Positions 50,096-60,872 of a DNA stretch of 64,000 nucleotides are shown here, in pieces. Each line of letters begins with the position of its first letter. Position 1 is the first letter of the stretch. The notes under the pieces are model-generated. The model made no database searches and was not told the DNA's origin. It saw only the letters and a list, made by a program, of their open reading frames with translations. The stretch lies in assembly GCA_007449985.2 (NCBI GenBank), contig VIIQ02000024.1, forward strand, positions 62,001 to 126,000. The letters are read 5' to 3'. The stretch is from Desmodesmus armatus (Eukaryota; Chlorophyta; Chlorophyceae; Sphaeropleales; Scenedesmaceae). Both the position numbers and the translations under genes were made by a program.

Positions 50096-50625
50096 AGACA
50101 CCGGCTACAGCCAAACCTCCAGCTACAGCAGGCAGCAGCAGCGGCAGCAACCCCGCAGCTGCAGATGCCGCTGCATCCACAGCAGCAGCTGCCAGCTCCA
50201 ACAGCAGCAGCACCACCACCAGCAGCAGTGACACACCACCACCAGCAGCAGCAGTAACCAGCGCACAGGATGTTCGGGTCATTCTGTTGTGTGGTGCTGA
50301 CCTTCTGGCCAGCATCAATGAACCCGGGGTGTGGAAGGACCCTGATACAATCTTGCAGGAGCATGGGATCGTTTGTGTGGCCAGGCAAGGAACAGATATC
50401 CAGAAGGTTCTGTCAGAGCCTGATAGTGTGCTGGCCAGGCATAAGCAGGATGTGTTGATTGTAGAGGAGCCTGTGCAGAATGGGATCAGCAGTAGTGTGG
50501 TGCGTTGGCTGTTGGGGCAGGGCAAGCCTGTGAGGTACCTTGTGCCGGATGCTGTGCTGGCCTACATAAGGCAGCATGGGCTGTACAGTACCTATGCAGA
50601 GGGGGATGAGGTGATGCATGTGTGA
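48430..50625 (+). CDS. NMNAT: Nicotinamide/nicotinate mononucleotide adenylyltransferase (NMNAT), start exon not found
   Basis: Makes NAD+ (or NaAD) from NMN/NaMN and ATP. Exons 48430-48587, 49219-49395 and 49913-50625. Motifs: SCGSFNPPTVMHLRMFDLA (nucleotidyltransferase GxFxPxHxxH-type site), GCYMSPVADAYGKKGL, HRVEMCQLA, DSWEAGQPGYTRTLQVL, ILLCGADLLASINEPGVW, GIVCVARQG, and NGISSSVVRWLLGQGKPVRYLVPD with YIRQHGLY. These match plant NMNAT throughout. Between VLRHVKSSLL and VRVILLCG about 90 extra residues of Ala/Ser/Thr/Gln, built from CAG/AGC repeats, are inserted at the variable loop of the family. The last exon changes frame at the GGGG run 49963-49966; one added G makes it continuous. No in-frame ATG lies between the stop at 48378 and the acceptor at 48429, so a start exon upstream is required. 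Confidence 0.88.
49012..49091. repeat. Interspersed repeat, copy 3 (NMNAT intron 1)
   Basis: Near-identical to the repeat at 41427-41499 over about 75 bases, including TGTGTAGACACAGGGAGTGC and the AAGTTGGG end. It lies in an intron of an unrelated gene on the opposite strand relative to its host. Confidence 0.8.
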
Positions 50626-50671
50626 TGGTGTGATGGGCAGATGGGCGGATGTGATGGTAGGGTGTTGGGGT

Positions 50672-50715
50672 GTGTGAATCAGGGGTAGTAACCCCTTACT
50701 ACCCCTGGTGTGAAT
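50672..50715. mobile_element. 28-bp inverted-repeat element with perfect 8-bp target duplication
   Basis: GTGTGAAT at 50672-50679 is repeated at 50708-50715. The 28 bases between are CAGGGGTAGTAA, four C, and the exact inverted arm TTACTACCCCTG. The termini match those of the two elements near 39 kb. Confidence 0.8.
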
Positions 50716-50737
50716 GAGAGCAGGGGCAGCATGCGTG

Positions 50738-50794
50738 GTACGTTGGGCAGACGGTTGTACGTAGGGCAGACGGTTGTACGTTGGGCAGACGGAG
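50738..50794. repeat. Three tandem 19-bp units
   Basis: GTACGTTGGGCAGACGGTT is repeated three times with one or two base changes. Confidence 0.85.
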
Positions 50795-51475
50795 GGATGG
50801 AGTTGCTGCACTTCTGTCAGACTGATGGTCATGGTCATCGTTGTGTGAGTGCATGATCTGGAGTGGGGAGGTGTCACACCTGTGAGCAGGGCGTTGGGAG
50901 GAAGGGTGGTCACTCCGCCTTGATTGTGGACGTGTAAATCCCAATAAATTTCTCAAAAGAAGTCACAAGGTGTTGGAAGAGTGCTTGGCTGCTCCAGCTT
51001 CTGACAACATTGGCCATATGGCATGCATGCTCTTGGCCATGTACATGGCAGCTTCCAGTCCCCCACCTCACAGCAAGCCACGCACTCACACAAACTCCTT
51101 TTTACGCCGAGTAAATGTATTGACGTTGTGCACTTGCGGTTTCACCTTGTGAGCACCTCTGGCCGGCCAGACGTCATCAGAGCGCCAATGTCGTCATCAC
51201 TTCATCAGTCCGTTCAAACGCCCTTTCGGCTTATTGCCACGTTATTTACAACTCTTGAAACCCTGTGGAACCGGTAGTGCATGTATCACGTGCATCACGT
51301 GGCTGCACCAAGGAACAGCATGGCATCTTGGCCCCACACAACACACATCCTGCTGTCCTACCTGCTATTCTTCCCTCAACAACCCACTCCTTAGCCAGAA
51401 GCCATACACGTAGATCGTGATCAGCACCCAAACTGTGTTGCAGCAGCCTGGTGTATCACTTCACAACCCAGCAGG

Positions 51476-54400
51476 ATGCATACTGACCATTCCTACGAGC
51501 TCCCAGCTGCTGCTTGTGACAGCCTAGCAGATCCTGCCATTAAGCTGGAGCTGCACGGTATCTCCTTCTCCCACTACGTTGAGCGGGCTCGCTGGGCACT
51601 CAGACTGCTGGGCATACCCTACAAGGAGGTGCGGTGTCGGATAGCGCTGCTGTCTGTCTGCCCTTCCAAGGTTACTGCTGTGCTGCACTTACCAGGCACA
51701 ATATAGGCTCTGAGTTTTCTGGCGGGCTGGATACCTTTTTTGCTGCAAAATCAAAATCACAAGGAGTGCTCTACAACTGCTTGAACACTTCTTTGTCAGT
51801 CTGTTCTGCTTTGTCCCAGCATTGGATGGCTACTTGCCTCCTGCATGCACACCCCTGCAGATGTTTCTCTTGCAGCCTCATTTGACCTCGCGTGTGATCC
51901 CCCCCCCTGCTATTGCCCTGGTGGTTCTGAACGCTCGGTGACGGTGTCCAAAAGCCCCCCCCCCTCCCCAACACCACCACCTGCCCCACTCGTTGCATTG
52001 GGTGTATGACAAGCCGGTGTGTGGAGATTAACACCCAAGAACACCTTATGTGGTGTTTCCAACCCTCCCTCAGTTCATGCCTGTGTGGTTGCCCCTGCAG
52101 GTCAGGTACCTGCCCCTGCTGCACATGCTGCCCATCCTGAGGCTGCAGCGCAGGTTCAAGCAGGCACCAGGCCGGCCCACGCAGTCAAGCAAGTCACCCG
52201 CTGCAACACCCTGCCTGGCTATCTACACAGCGTCAGGGCAGCCCCTGTGGTAGGTACTGCAATAGTGTACCGCACAAAGGTTTCAGTAGTACTGCTGGCC
52301 TACTGCCGGCCTGCTACAGACGCTGACAAGGCTAGGACAAAGTGCAGTACACAAGTACTTGCAGAACACTAGCTCCAAGTGCTGACAGCTGACAATGTGC
52401 AGTACGCCAGTGTGCAATAGATGTGCATTGCTTGCATTTGAGGAGAGTGAGGATTTCTTGTGTTGCGCACTCCATGTGCAGAGGCAGCCATTGTTACCGA
52501 GTCCCTGGCACAGCAAGGACATGTAGTTGTGTTGCTGCTAGTTTGTCTTGTACGCTTCCGCGAATCTGCTGCATGTGCAGCAGCGCTAGCCCCATGGCGG
52601 TGCGCTGCTTCAGCAGCACACATGGCAGCATAGCTGTTTGACGTTGAAACCCCTGTGGCATGCGACTGGTGTAAGCGGACAAACAACCCTGGCTGTCAAT
52701 ACTCGCAGTCACCATCCCTCGCCTCCCACCACCACACCCCCCCCCCCCCCAGTTTGCTGCAGAACTCTGCCCTCATCTGTCGCTACGCAGTGCTGCGTTC
52801 AGCACGTTACTGCTGACAAACAACAACAACAACCCAACCATGGCTGCTTATACTCACTGTCACCATCCTTCGCCCCTCCCTTCCACCTCCTGCCCCCGGC
52901 CCCCTCCCCCCCCCCCCCCCCCTCCACCTCCCCCCTCCCAGTTTGCTGCAGGATTCTGCCCTGATCTGTCGCTACGCAGTTCTGCGTGCAGCAGCCCTCC
53001 AGCTGCCCTACGCAGCCCCCCTGTACGGCACACCACCCCTCAGCCTCACACCACAAGGCGTAGGGGGCGCTCAGTCAGGCAGCAGGCAGGTATCCGGTGG
53101 AGAGGGCAGCATAAAGGAGCTGGAGGCACGCTTGGGGGGGACCCTGGGCATTGAGGTAAGCAGGTGATGCACTGCATTTAGCTCTGGCGCCTGCAGCAAC
53201 CACCGAGCAGCAGCACAAGGCACCCCCACCCACCTGGACAGCCACTTGTGCCCGCTCCATCTCTGGTATTGCATTCCTTTTGGGTGGGGCACCCTGAACC
53301 CAATGTAAATTGACCCCTGGAGTCTCGAAGCTCATAATTGCCAAGGTCTCACAATGAAAGTAAGTTAAACTGTATGCCCTCACACAGCAATGACTGCTGT
53401 ATGTATGCACCATCTGTTCTGCAGGTGCGACGTGTGGCGTACTTCCACCTGCTGCCCCTGCCATCAGCTGGTGGTGCCCTCTTCATCAACAACAGCGGCG
53501 GCAGAACGCTGCTTGCACGCATCATGTACTACGTCTGCCGGCTGCTGCTGCCCCGGTTGCTGGCTGTCAATGCAGCAACAGCAGCTCGGGGGCAGCAGAG
53601 GCTCTTACAGGAGTTTGATTACCTGGACCAGCTGCTGCTGCAGCAGCAGCAAGGTGCAAAGGTGGCAGATTCAACAGCAGCAGCAGCAGCAGCACCATCA
53701 GGAGCTGAGGCAGCAAAACCAAGCAGCACACCACCAGGCCCGCCTCGCCTGCCTTACTACCTGCTTGGGTCAACTATGAGCATAGCAGGTGGGTTTGACT
53801 GCCTTGACCGCCACTGACAGGAATAGTCCCAGGAGCGTTGGGTTTCCTCTCAAACCATCACTTTGTACAGGAGGTCCAGCCCACGCATGTCGGCGCCGAA
53901 GGCACTAGTGTGGCACTATTGGCTGTACTGATTTGTAGCTAGCTCTACTAGAATGGCATCAACAAGAGTGTTGGCTTGATGTGTGGCACCAGCATGGAAG
54001 CAATAGCCACTGGTGCTTCAGCCGTTGCCAACATGTCAACACCGTCTGTGTGCTTTGTCGTGCCTTTGCAGATATCCAGTTAGCCTGCCTGGCTGCTCCA
54101 TTGCTGAACATTCCCAATGAGCTCATGTCCACCTGGATGCCTCCTGCTGCCAGCCTGCCATCAGACTTGCGGAGCTTGGTTGAGGTAAGGCACCTGCGCA
54201 ACAGATGCTGCTGTCGCCCGCTTGGGTTTGAAAGTCATGCAGTTTCAAGAGAGCAAGGGGGCAAGAAGGTTACCCCTACAACCAAAACCCCAAACCTAAC
54301 TAGCTGTCTAGCAGGGTGAAGGCTCTCAAGGTGAAGGCTGCATGCATGTTGGCATGCTCAATTGCTAAGGGCCACACCCGCATGTCCGCACAGTCCCCCT

Positions 54401-54857
54401 AGCATCCAAATGCAGACGCTTGCACTAGGAAAGATCATAGGGATTCCCCAGCATTGCTGTGCCTTGCACACAAATTTGTGATTTCAAGATATTTCAATTC
54501 AGTTTGTGAATTTGTTAATTTAAGTCAAATCCGTACCTCAGCAGCACCATAGCCAACCACCGTTTGTCTTTCACGTCGAGCAGAGCCTCTTTGGGAGTGG
54601 CACATGCTGTCGGATTAGTAGTGCTCTGTGAAATGTATCCTTGGCACTTGCTGCTGCGGGCAATGCAGCAAACTGGCATGCATGGTGAGCAATGCAGCAA
54701 ACTAGCAACGGGACTTATGTGCCTGTGCCTTGCTTTGCAGGGCCTGTGTGAGCGTCCCACTGGCAGGTTTGTCTTGGAGATGTGGCGGATGCATGGGCCT
54801 GTTGCTGGCGGTGCAGCAGCAGCAGCAGCAACAGCAGTGCCTGCATCGAAGATGTAG
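51476..54857 (+). CDS. Glutathione S-transferase-like protein
   Basis: Exons 51476-51628, 52101-52249, 52952-53155, 53425-53788, 54072-54184 and 54741-54857, about 366 residues. The thioredoxin-like N-terminal domain reads LELHGISFSHYVERARWALRLLGIPYKE then VRYLPLLHMLP (the first is quoted in overlapping parts in the family: GISFSHYVERARWAL). The all-helical C-terminal domain contains IKELEARLGGTLG, VRRVAYFHLLP, YYLLGSTMSIADIQLACLAAP (YYLLGSTMSIAD and IQLACLAAPLL) and RPTGRFVLEMW, the SIADI N-capping box of GSTs. A Ser/Tyr (SHY) sits where the catalytic Ser, Cys or Tyr is usually found. Exon 2 fits the next phase only if its end is TGG with donor GTAGGT, that is with one more G at 52249-52250. 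A Gln/Ala-rich insertion occupies about 53640-53740. Substrate is unknown. Confidence 0.75.
52700..52803 (+). pseudogene. Partial copy of GST-like exon 3 start with its acceptor
   Basis: The poly-C tract, AGTTTGCTGCAG acceptor and about 38 exon bases (coding SALICRYAVLR) occur here and again at 52937-52990. Only the second copy continues in the exon. The first soon meets a stop in frame. Confidence 0.8.
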
Positions 54858-55607
54858 AGTTGGCAGCCGACTTACTATGCAGTCAGCCCCCCCTGCTGCA
54901 ACCACCTGGCATCATGTACCTGCAGGTGCATAAAGCATGCCCAGTGGCGCATGCCAGTGGTGCCCGCTCATATGTATTTCATAGTTGGTTGTGGGTTAAT
55001 TTTCTCGCATGTTGGTGTCCTGGTATCCTTTTGAAGCAAAGCTTGCATGAGTGCGGGAGTTTCAGTTGGCCCTCCAGCCAGCCTGGGTCGTTTGTCGGAT
55101 CATAACGCTGGATAAGTATCGAATCATGCGCGATGCACGTGATATAGATACTGAGTGGTCAGCAACAGCTGAAGGTGATGGCGCACCTCGCAGTCCCAGT
55201 TCCCAGGTCCCAGAAGTGTGACATCTCTTTTACAGCGGTTGATCGCGCGCATGCACCAGCAATTTTTCTTAGAAAACGTACGAGGTGTAATCTAGGCTGA
55301 CCAACGTCATTCAGCACCTGGCCCACACTTGTCGTGGTTGACACCAAGACTTGCTCTTCATCTACGCTGCGACCACTGCCGTGCACAGGTTCAAAATACA
55401 TCAAGGCCTAACGTTACGTTCGCTTCGGAGTGTCGGGCCAGTACTGGCGTTTCTCAGTATACTGGTGCAGCAGTGCTCAGCAACTGCCCCTGCACCCCTC
55501 CCCCACTGCTCTACCCTGCTGCCACCCGTTGTGCTGGGCTGCTCCCACCACCACTGCCTCCACCACCTTTCGGACCACAATCACTTGCACATGTGCACAC
55601 ATGTGGT
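54858..55607. other. Region after the GST-like gene; no gene recognised
   Basis: It holds the GST 3' region. From about 55.3 kb the sequence leads into the segment shared with 60 kb. Confidence 0.4.
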
Positions 55608-56350
55608 GTGAAGGTTGCTGAAGGGCGGTTGCAGGTCCGGACCCAGCACGAACGCAGTTTGTTCGTTACGACTGACGTCCTTGCTCCACAGCAGACCCTC
55701 CAGTGTTGGCAAGGCAGGGGTCGGTCACTGGGACAGTCCTCAACACCTGACACATGGTGACTGTAACCCTGGCTGCAGTCTGGTGCTCACACCTTGAAGC
55801 TGTAGCCTCATGCCAATTTGTGAGCTATAGCAACATATGGAAACCTCGCAGCTGTGCGGTTAGCTGTTGCTTGAGGCTTTGCACAGCAAGCAACAGCTTG
55901 GGCTAGGGTGCCGTGGTGCTCACTCATACCACTGACGCTTCAGAACACAACAAAGGACAAGCACACGGTAATGTCCAACAAACTTCCCCATGAGCCAAGG
56001 ACGCTTGTCGAACAAATGCAAAAAGGAGAGCATTGTCCAGACCAGAGACATCTAGAAGAGTGGCGTCAGCCTCTCAGACACCGTGCAGAACAGACAGTGC
56101 CCAAGCAGGTTGCAATGAGAGCACAACATGCTCAGCTTGAATTTCGTTGAGATTATGTTGAGAGGCCATGAGGCTCTGCAGCGATCTGCAGTTGTGCAAT
56201 CACGACAGGGAGCTACTTCTTGCACTCACCCTAACCATCAGCACTGTCAGCTCCCAAAAGGTGCTGTAGATCATCGCACAGCAAAACCCAAAGAAAACCT
56301 ATGCTGCAGCAGTATGTCATGCCCAAACCACAAGATCAACACAAACCCAC
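55608..56350. repeat. Duplicated segment, homologous to about 60030-60850
   Basis: Long collinear similarity, for example GAAGGTTGCTGAAGGGCGG, CTGGCTGCAGTCTGGTGCTC and CACCTTGAAGCTGTAGCC at both places, with scattered substitutions and indels. It is the 3' flank of the APE2-like gene copied together with the gene's end. Confidence 0.85.
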
Positions 56351-56400
56351 GAAACAAATAAATCAAAGATTGGGCGGCAACGGGTGTCACCCACCGTCCG

Positions 56401-56552
56401 ATGCTGCCCGTGCACATAAGGACTGCAGCTTTGCCTACATATGCCCCTTCAGTGCTGCTGCATCTGCATTGCTGCCGGCCTTGCGTTTACCAGCTGCTGC
56501 CTGCCGCCTACTGCTCTTGCCACTGTCAGCACCACCCCGAACCCTGACGCGC

Positions 56553-56588
<36 letters not shown>

Positions 56589-56860
56589 ATCGCCAGCCAA
56601 GCCCTTGGCACTGCCAGCCTCAGTGCTGCCAGCCTGCAAGGACGATCTGCAGGGCATAGACGCTGCTGCTGCTGCTGCTGGTGATGCTGCTGTAGCAGTC
56701 TGCCCTGCTGCTTTGACGGCATGTGATACTTTACAGTCAGCACCAGTCGCTGCTGCTGCTGCTGCTGCTGCTGCCAGCAGTGCCTGTGGCGCAGCACCGT
56801 GACAAGTGACTTTCTACGGCTGGTGTTGCTGCCCCTTTGCGCCTGCTTGCCTGCTGGGCA
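56401..56860 (-). pseudogene. Decayed copy of the APE2-like gene 3' end
   Basis: Minus-strand sequence matches the last part of the APE2-like CDS at 60900-61730 (GKRKAGSNADAAA-KG, poly-Gln, LQAG-like segment). It lacks about 400 bases of the Gln-rich interior and has TAG at 56435-56437 where the functional gene has the first Gln of its C-terminal PCNA-binding motif. The catalytic domain is absent, so it cannot encode the enzyme. Confidence 0.8.
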
Positions 56861-58510
56861 CGAGGTTATCGCCACGGCAGTTGGGCACTGGCTCCGCATC
56901 ACTGAAGGCAGCACAGGTCTGCAAGCTGCTGTGCATGCAAGCGGCCACCACGCCATTGAATGCTGGGTGTATGGCTGGCTGTTGATGATGCTGGATGGCT
57001 GCGTGAACACTGATCAGGCTTTTCCACCTGGCCCGTGAGCTCCTGCTGTCTGCTGCTATTGTGGCTGTGTTTGCTCAATGCGCTGCCAAAGCAGTAAAAG
57101 GCTTTTGCTGGGATCTCAATGTATTACACTCTAAAAGGATTGTTGCCCCCTCTCCTGAAGTGCTCTGCTCTAAGAACATAGAGAGCCTCACTTTACAAGA
57201 AGGCAATCTTAGGCGTGCCTTGCCCGGCACGCACCCCGGCACACAACCTTCGCACGGTCAGAAACTCAACAGGCACATGACACAACTGCCATGCCCAATC
57301 AATCCGAAGTTCAACAACTGGCCATAGCATGTGGCATACTCACCCACTGCTGCTCAAGCTACTCTCAGCACTGATATACAACTCCAGGAGCCAATCGGCC
57401 AGCAGCCAGAATCGGTCCTGGACCCTCCTCATTGAGGAAGTTCAACCCAGCAGTTGCTTGCAAGGCAGCCGGGGCACTGCACCCCGTCGTCATCTCAGTA
57501 GGAACTTCCTAGGTTGAACCTAGTCAAGCAGGAACTTCAACACCATACAGGCAATCAAACATGTCGACATGATGCAGGGCTAAAGAGTAGCACACACTTC
57601 AGGACCATGACACGGGGCACACGTGCTTGCACAAGCAAAACATGAAGCACCATGGTGCGGCAAAGCACCCGGTGCTTGGCAAGTTGCCAAGCTCGACACA
57701 AGGAAAATTGAAGAAGGCATGCGGTGTGAGCAGTGGCATGGTGTGGCGGCAACACCAAGGTGATGCAGGGTGTAAACCTCAAGATGAACAGGACAATGGG
57801 CAACAGGCAACTCAAGAGGCACGCGGAGGGGTCACATATAAACAGTCAGAGGTCACAACAAGCTTGTCAACTTGACAAACGCTCAATCATAACCAAGACA
57901 AGGGTCCTGGCAGCACTGCAGTGCAATATGGCAAGGATACAGCAGCAATGCTGCACCGTCAGGCTCTGGCCAATTCCATCCTGCTGATGACGGGAAGACA
58001 CAACAAGCTCATGGGTGCTGTTGGCCACTGGAGCTAGAGACTCAGGTCCCAGCCTCTGAAAATGGGTGCCCACATGCGCAGCAACCGACGCTGCTTACAA
58101 GACAGCACAGCATCGCTGCATCAAAAATAGTTGTGCACGGGCACACTCTGCCACCAAGGCACGGGTCATTGGCACATGCAAAAAGCACCCACAGGTCAGT
58201 AAGCAGACCTCATGAAACAATCACCACCGTGTGAGGGTGCAGCAGCCATCTACACAACATGTCAGCATTGTGTCACAGGCAACAAAACATGCAATGGCCA
58301 GCATCCTTCAGCAACCGTAACACCTGCCCCACCCCACCCCCAACACACAACACAAAGCAGAGCTGACCTTGGCAGGTGCAGGCCAACCCTGGCCAACAGC
58401 CTTTTCGACACAACCCGTGGCCCATCATGGCGGCGGCTCCAATGCCCATCTGAGATGCGGCATTGGAGCCAGCAACACATCTCCGCCAACATCGCCCCAA
58501 TTGCAAACAT
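56861..58510. other. C/A-rich gap; probable 3' region of the His-rich gene; no gene recognised
   Basis: No coding exon was seen. TTACA at about 58096 (TGTAA on the minus strand) could be the poly(A) signal of the His-rich gene, about 410 bases after its stop. Confidence 0.4.
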
Positions 58511-59604
58511 CTACCTGCCGCCGTTGGAGCCGCTGCCATGGTGGCCGTGGTGTCCGTGATGCCACCAGTGACCCCAGTGGTGCCCATGACCATGGCCGTC
58601 AATGGACTGTTGGTCATTAGAGGAAGCAATTGTCAGCATCTTCCTGCCACCGTTGGAGCCGCTGCCATGGTGGCCGTGGTGTCCGTGATGCCACCAGTGA
58701 CCCCAGTGGTGCCCATGACCATGACCGTCAATGGACTGTTGGTCATTAGAGGAAGCGATTGTCAGCATCTTCCTGCCACCGTTGGAGCCGCTGCCATGGT
58801 GGCCGTGGTGTCCGTGATGCCACCAGTGACCCCAGTGGTGCCCATGACCATCACCGTCAATGGACTGTTGGTCATTAGAGGAAGCGATTGTCAGCATCTT
58901 CCTGCCACCGTTGGAGCCGCTGCCATGGTGGCCGTGGTGTCCGTGATGCCACCAGTGACCCCAGTGGTGCCCATGACCATGACCGTCAATGGACTGTTGG
59001 TCATTAGAGGAAGCGATTGTCAGCATCTTCCTGCCACCGTTGGAGCCGCTGCCATGGTGGCCGTGGTGTCCGTGATGCCACCAGTGACCCCAGTGGTGCC
59101 CATGACCATGGCCGTCCTGGCCATCAGAGGAAGCAACAGACAGCAACTTCTTGCCAGGATTGGAGCCACTGGCAGCCTCGCCATGCAGTGCGTCCCAATC
59201 GGTCAGGTCGGGGGTGATGCCATCGAGCGGCTCAAGGGGGTCACCTGCAATTTCAATCGGAGGAGGGATGGGGGTGGGCGGGCAGGCACGCAGGCAGGCC
59301 AGCCAGGTGTCAGCAGGTGTGCAAGCCCCCTTCGAATGGGCTTATATTATGCAATGGGTTTCATTGACAGACACGATGTATCAGTCACCTGATTGCAGGA
59401 TGTACTGCTAGTGATCACGCCATGATCACCTGGCGGGGCTGCTGGTGCCAACTGCAATGGCGTAATAGATCACCCGGACCTTGATGGACATGTAAATGCA
59501 AAGCATTCAGAACCATAGCAACGTCACATACCTGCCGCTGCCAGCACAGCGCCAAGCAAGAAGAGCGCGGCCCATGCCATCAGCAGGCTCGTCGAACGCT
59601 TCAT
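58511..59604 (-). CDS. Secreted His/Gly/Trp-rich tandem repeat protein (new)
   Basis: Exon 1 (59532-59604) encodes a classical signal peptide: MKRSTSLLMAWAALFLLG then AVLAAAG. Exon 2 (58511-59244) follows in phase (G|GT) after a GTATGT donor and TTGCAG acceptor. The product has 268 residues. The mature part starts GDPLEPLDGITPDLTDWDAL. It then has five repeats of 43 residues (the first slightly shorter): a linker KMLTIASSNDQQSID, a His/Trp block GHGHGHHWGHWWHHGHHGHH and GSGSNGGR. Each block has 10-11 His and 3 Trp, so about a fifth of the protein is His. The sixth linker starts with TAG instead of AAG and ends the protein. The 129-bp units are almost identical. Binding of Zn, Cu or Ni outside the plasma membrane or in the wall is inferred from composition only. 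I know no described family with this unit. Confidence 0.8.
58512..59150 (-). repeat. Tandem 129-bp coding repeats
   Basis: Anchors GGCAGGAAG recur exactly 129 bases apart (plus-strand 58641, 58770, 58899, 59028). Differences between units are single bases, one of which changes a His to Asp in the middle unit. Confidence 0.95.
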
Positions 59605-60872
59605 GTTGACCAAGACGTCGATCTCAGAGCACCACCTGCACCAATAAGGGGTATTTCAGGGTTCGTGGCAGCGCAGTTGCAATTTGGGCAACCCGAGTTG
59701 CGATCCTCGTCAGCAGTCAGCAAGAGCCACAGAGTTCGAGCTTGACGCGTATAGCCCCCACAAACCTTGATATACAGCTTCAATTGTCCACTCTGTGAGT
59801 GCCCTTGACTTGTCCACAACGCAGACGGGCGCTTGCTTGTGTCGGACCTTCTGGCAGGACGGGCGATCGTTTGGGAGGCTGCGATTGTTTAAAAGGGTGC
59901 TGGCCTGGGCAATCTGCCTTCTAGGATGCAGCTTATCACTTTATACCCCCGGGCAGGAAGGTCACCTGCACTTTGGGCTGACTGCTTCGGGCCTTCCTGG
60001 TGTGCAAGTGCAGCAAGACTTGCACGCAGGTGGTGTGAAGGTTGCTGAAGGGCGGTGGCAGGCTGGGCCCAACACGAACGCAGTTTGTACGTAAGGATAG
60101 ACCTCTGTGTCCCACAGCAGACCTTCCAGTGCTGAAAAGGCAGGGGTCAGTTATGGGGACAGTCCTCAACAACTGACACACGGCGACTGTAACTCTGGCT
60201 GCAGTCTGGTGCTCACACCTTGAAGCTGTAGCCTCATGCAAAGTCGTGAGCTCATATGAAGGGCAAAAGCAGACCTCGCTGCTGTGCGTTCAGCTGTTGC
60301 TTGAGGCTGTACAAAGCAAGCCACAGCTCAGGCTGGGGCGTTGTAGTGCTCACTGACAACACGTAGGAGACAGCCACAAAAGAGAAGAAACACAGTGATG
60401 CCTGACAGGCTTCTTCATGAGTCAGGGACTTCATCACAGACAACACCAAAGGAAGAGCATTGTTCAAACCAGAGAGACACCAGATAGGCCGGCTACACCA
60501 GACTCCCAGACACACCGAAAACTGCCCAAGCAGGTTGCTTTCACAGCAATATACCCAGCTTGGGCACTGTTGCAGTTCAGGTAAAGTTACAAGTCCCCAT
60601 GCATGGGCATCATGACTCTTGATGAGGCTCTGCAGCATCCTGCAGATATGCAGGACAAGGAAGGGAGGCACCCCACTCACAAAGCCTGGGCCATGTCACC
60701 CCCACACAGCATTGTCAGCTTTTGAAGCGGTGCTGTAGATGCATATACCTTTTGTAATATGAATTCAAACCAATGGCCATGCCGTAGCAGCATGCCGTGA
60801 CCAAAAGGCCAACCACAGCTACAACACACCACCATCGTACAAATGAAACAAAAATACTGATGGCAATGGGTG
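59605..60872. other. Promoter of the His-rich gene and 3' flank of the APE2-like gene
   Basis: About 60030-60850 is the partner of the duplicated segment at 55608-56350. A TTACA at 60586 (TGTAA on the minus strand) may be the APE2-like poly(A) signal. Confidence 0.5.

Larger units (their letters stand above)
50626..51475. other. Intergenic between NMNAT and the GST-like gene
   Basis: It contains the small inverted-repeat element at 50672 and the tandem repeat at 50738. Nothing coding was recognised. Confidence 0.45.

Noticed and set aside
58463..59392. A 309-codon plus-strand frame across the 129-bp repeats
   Set aside because: The minus strand gives a signal peptide, phase-matched intron and compositionally distinctive repeats; the plus frame is open only because the period is a multiple of three without stops.
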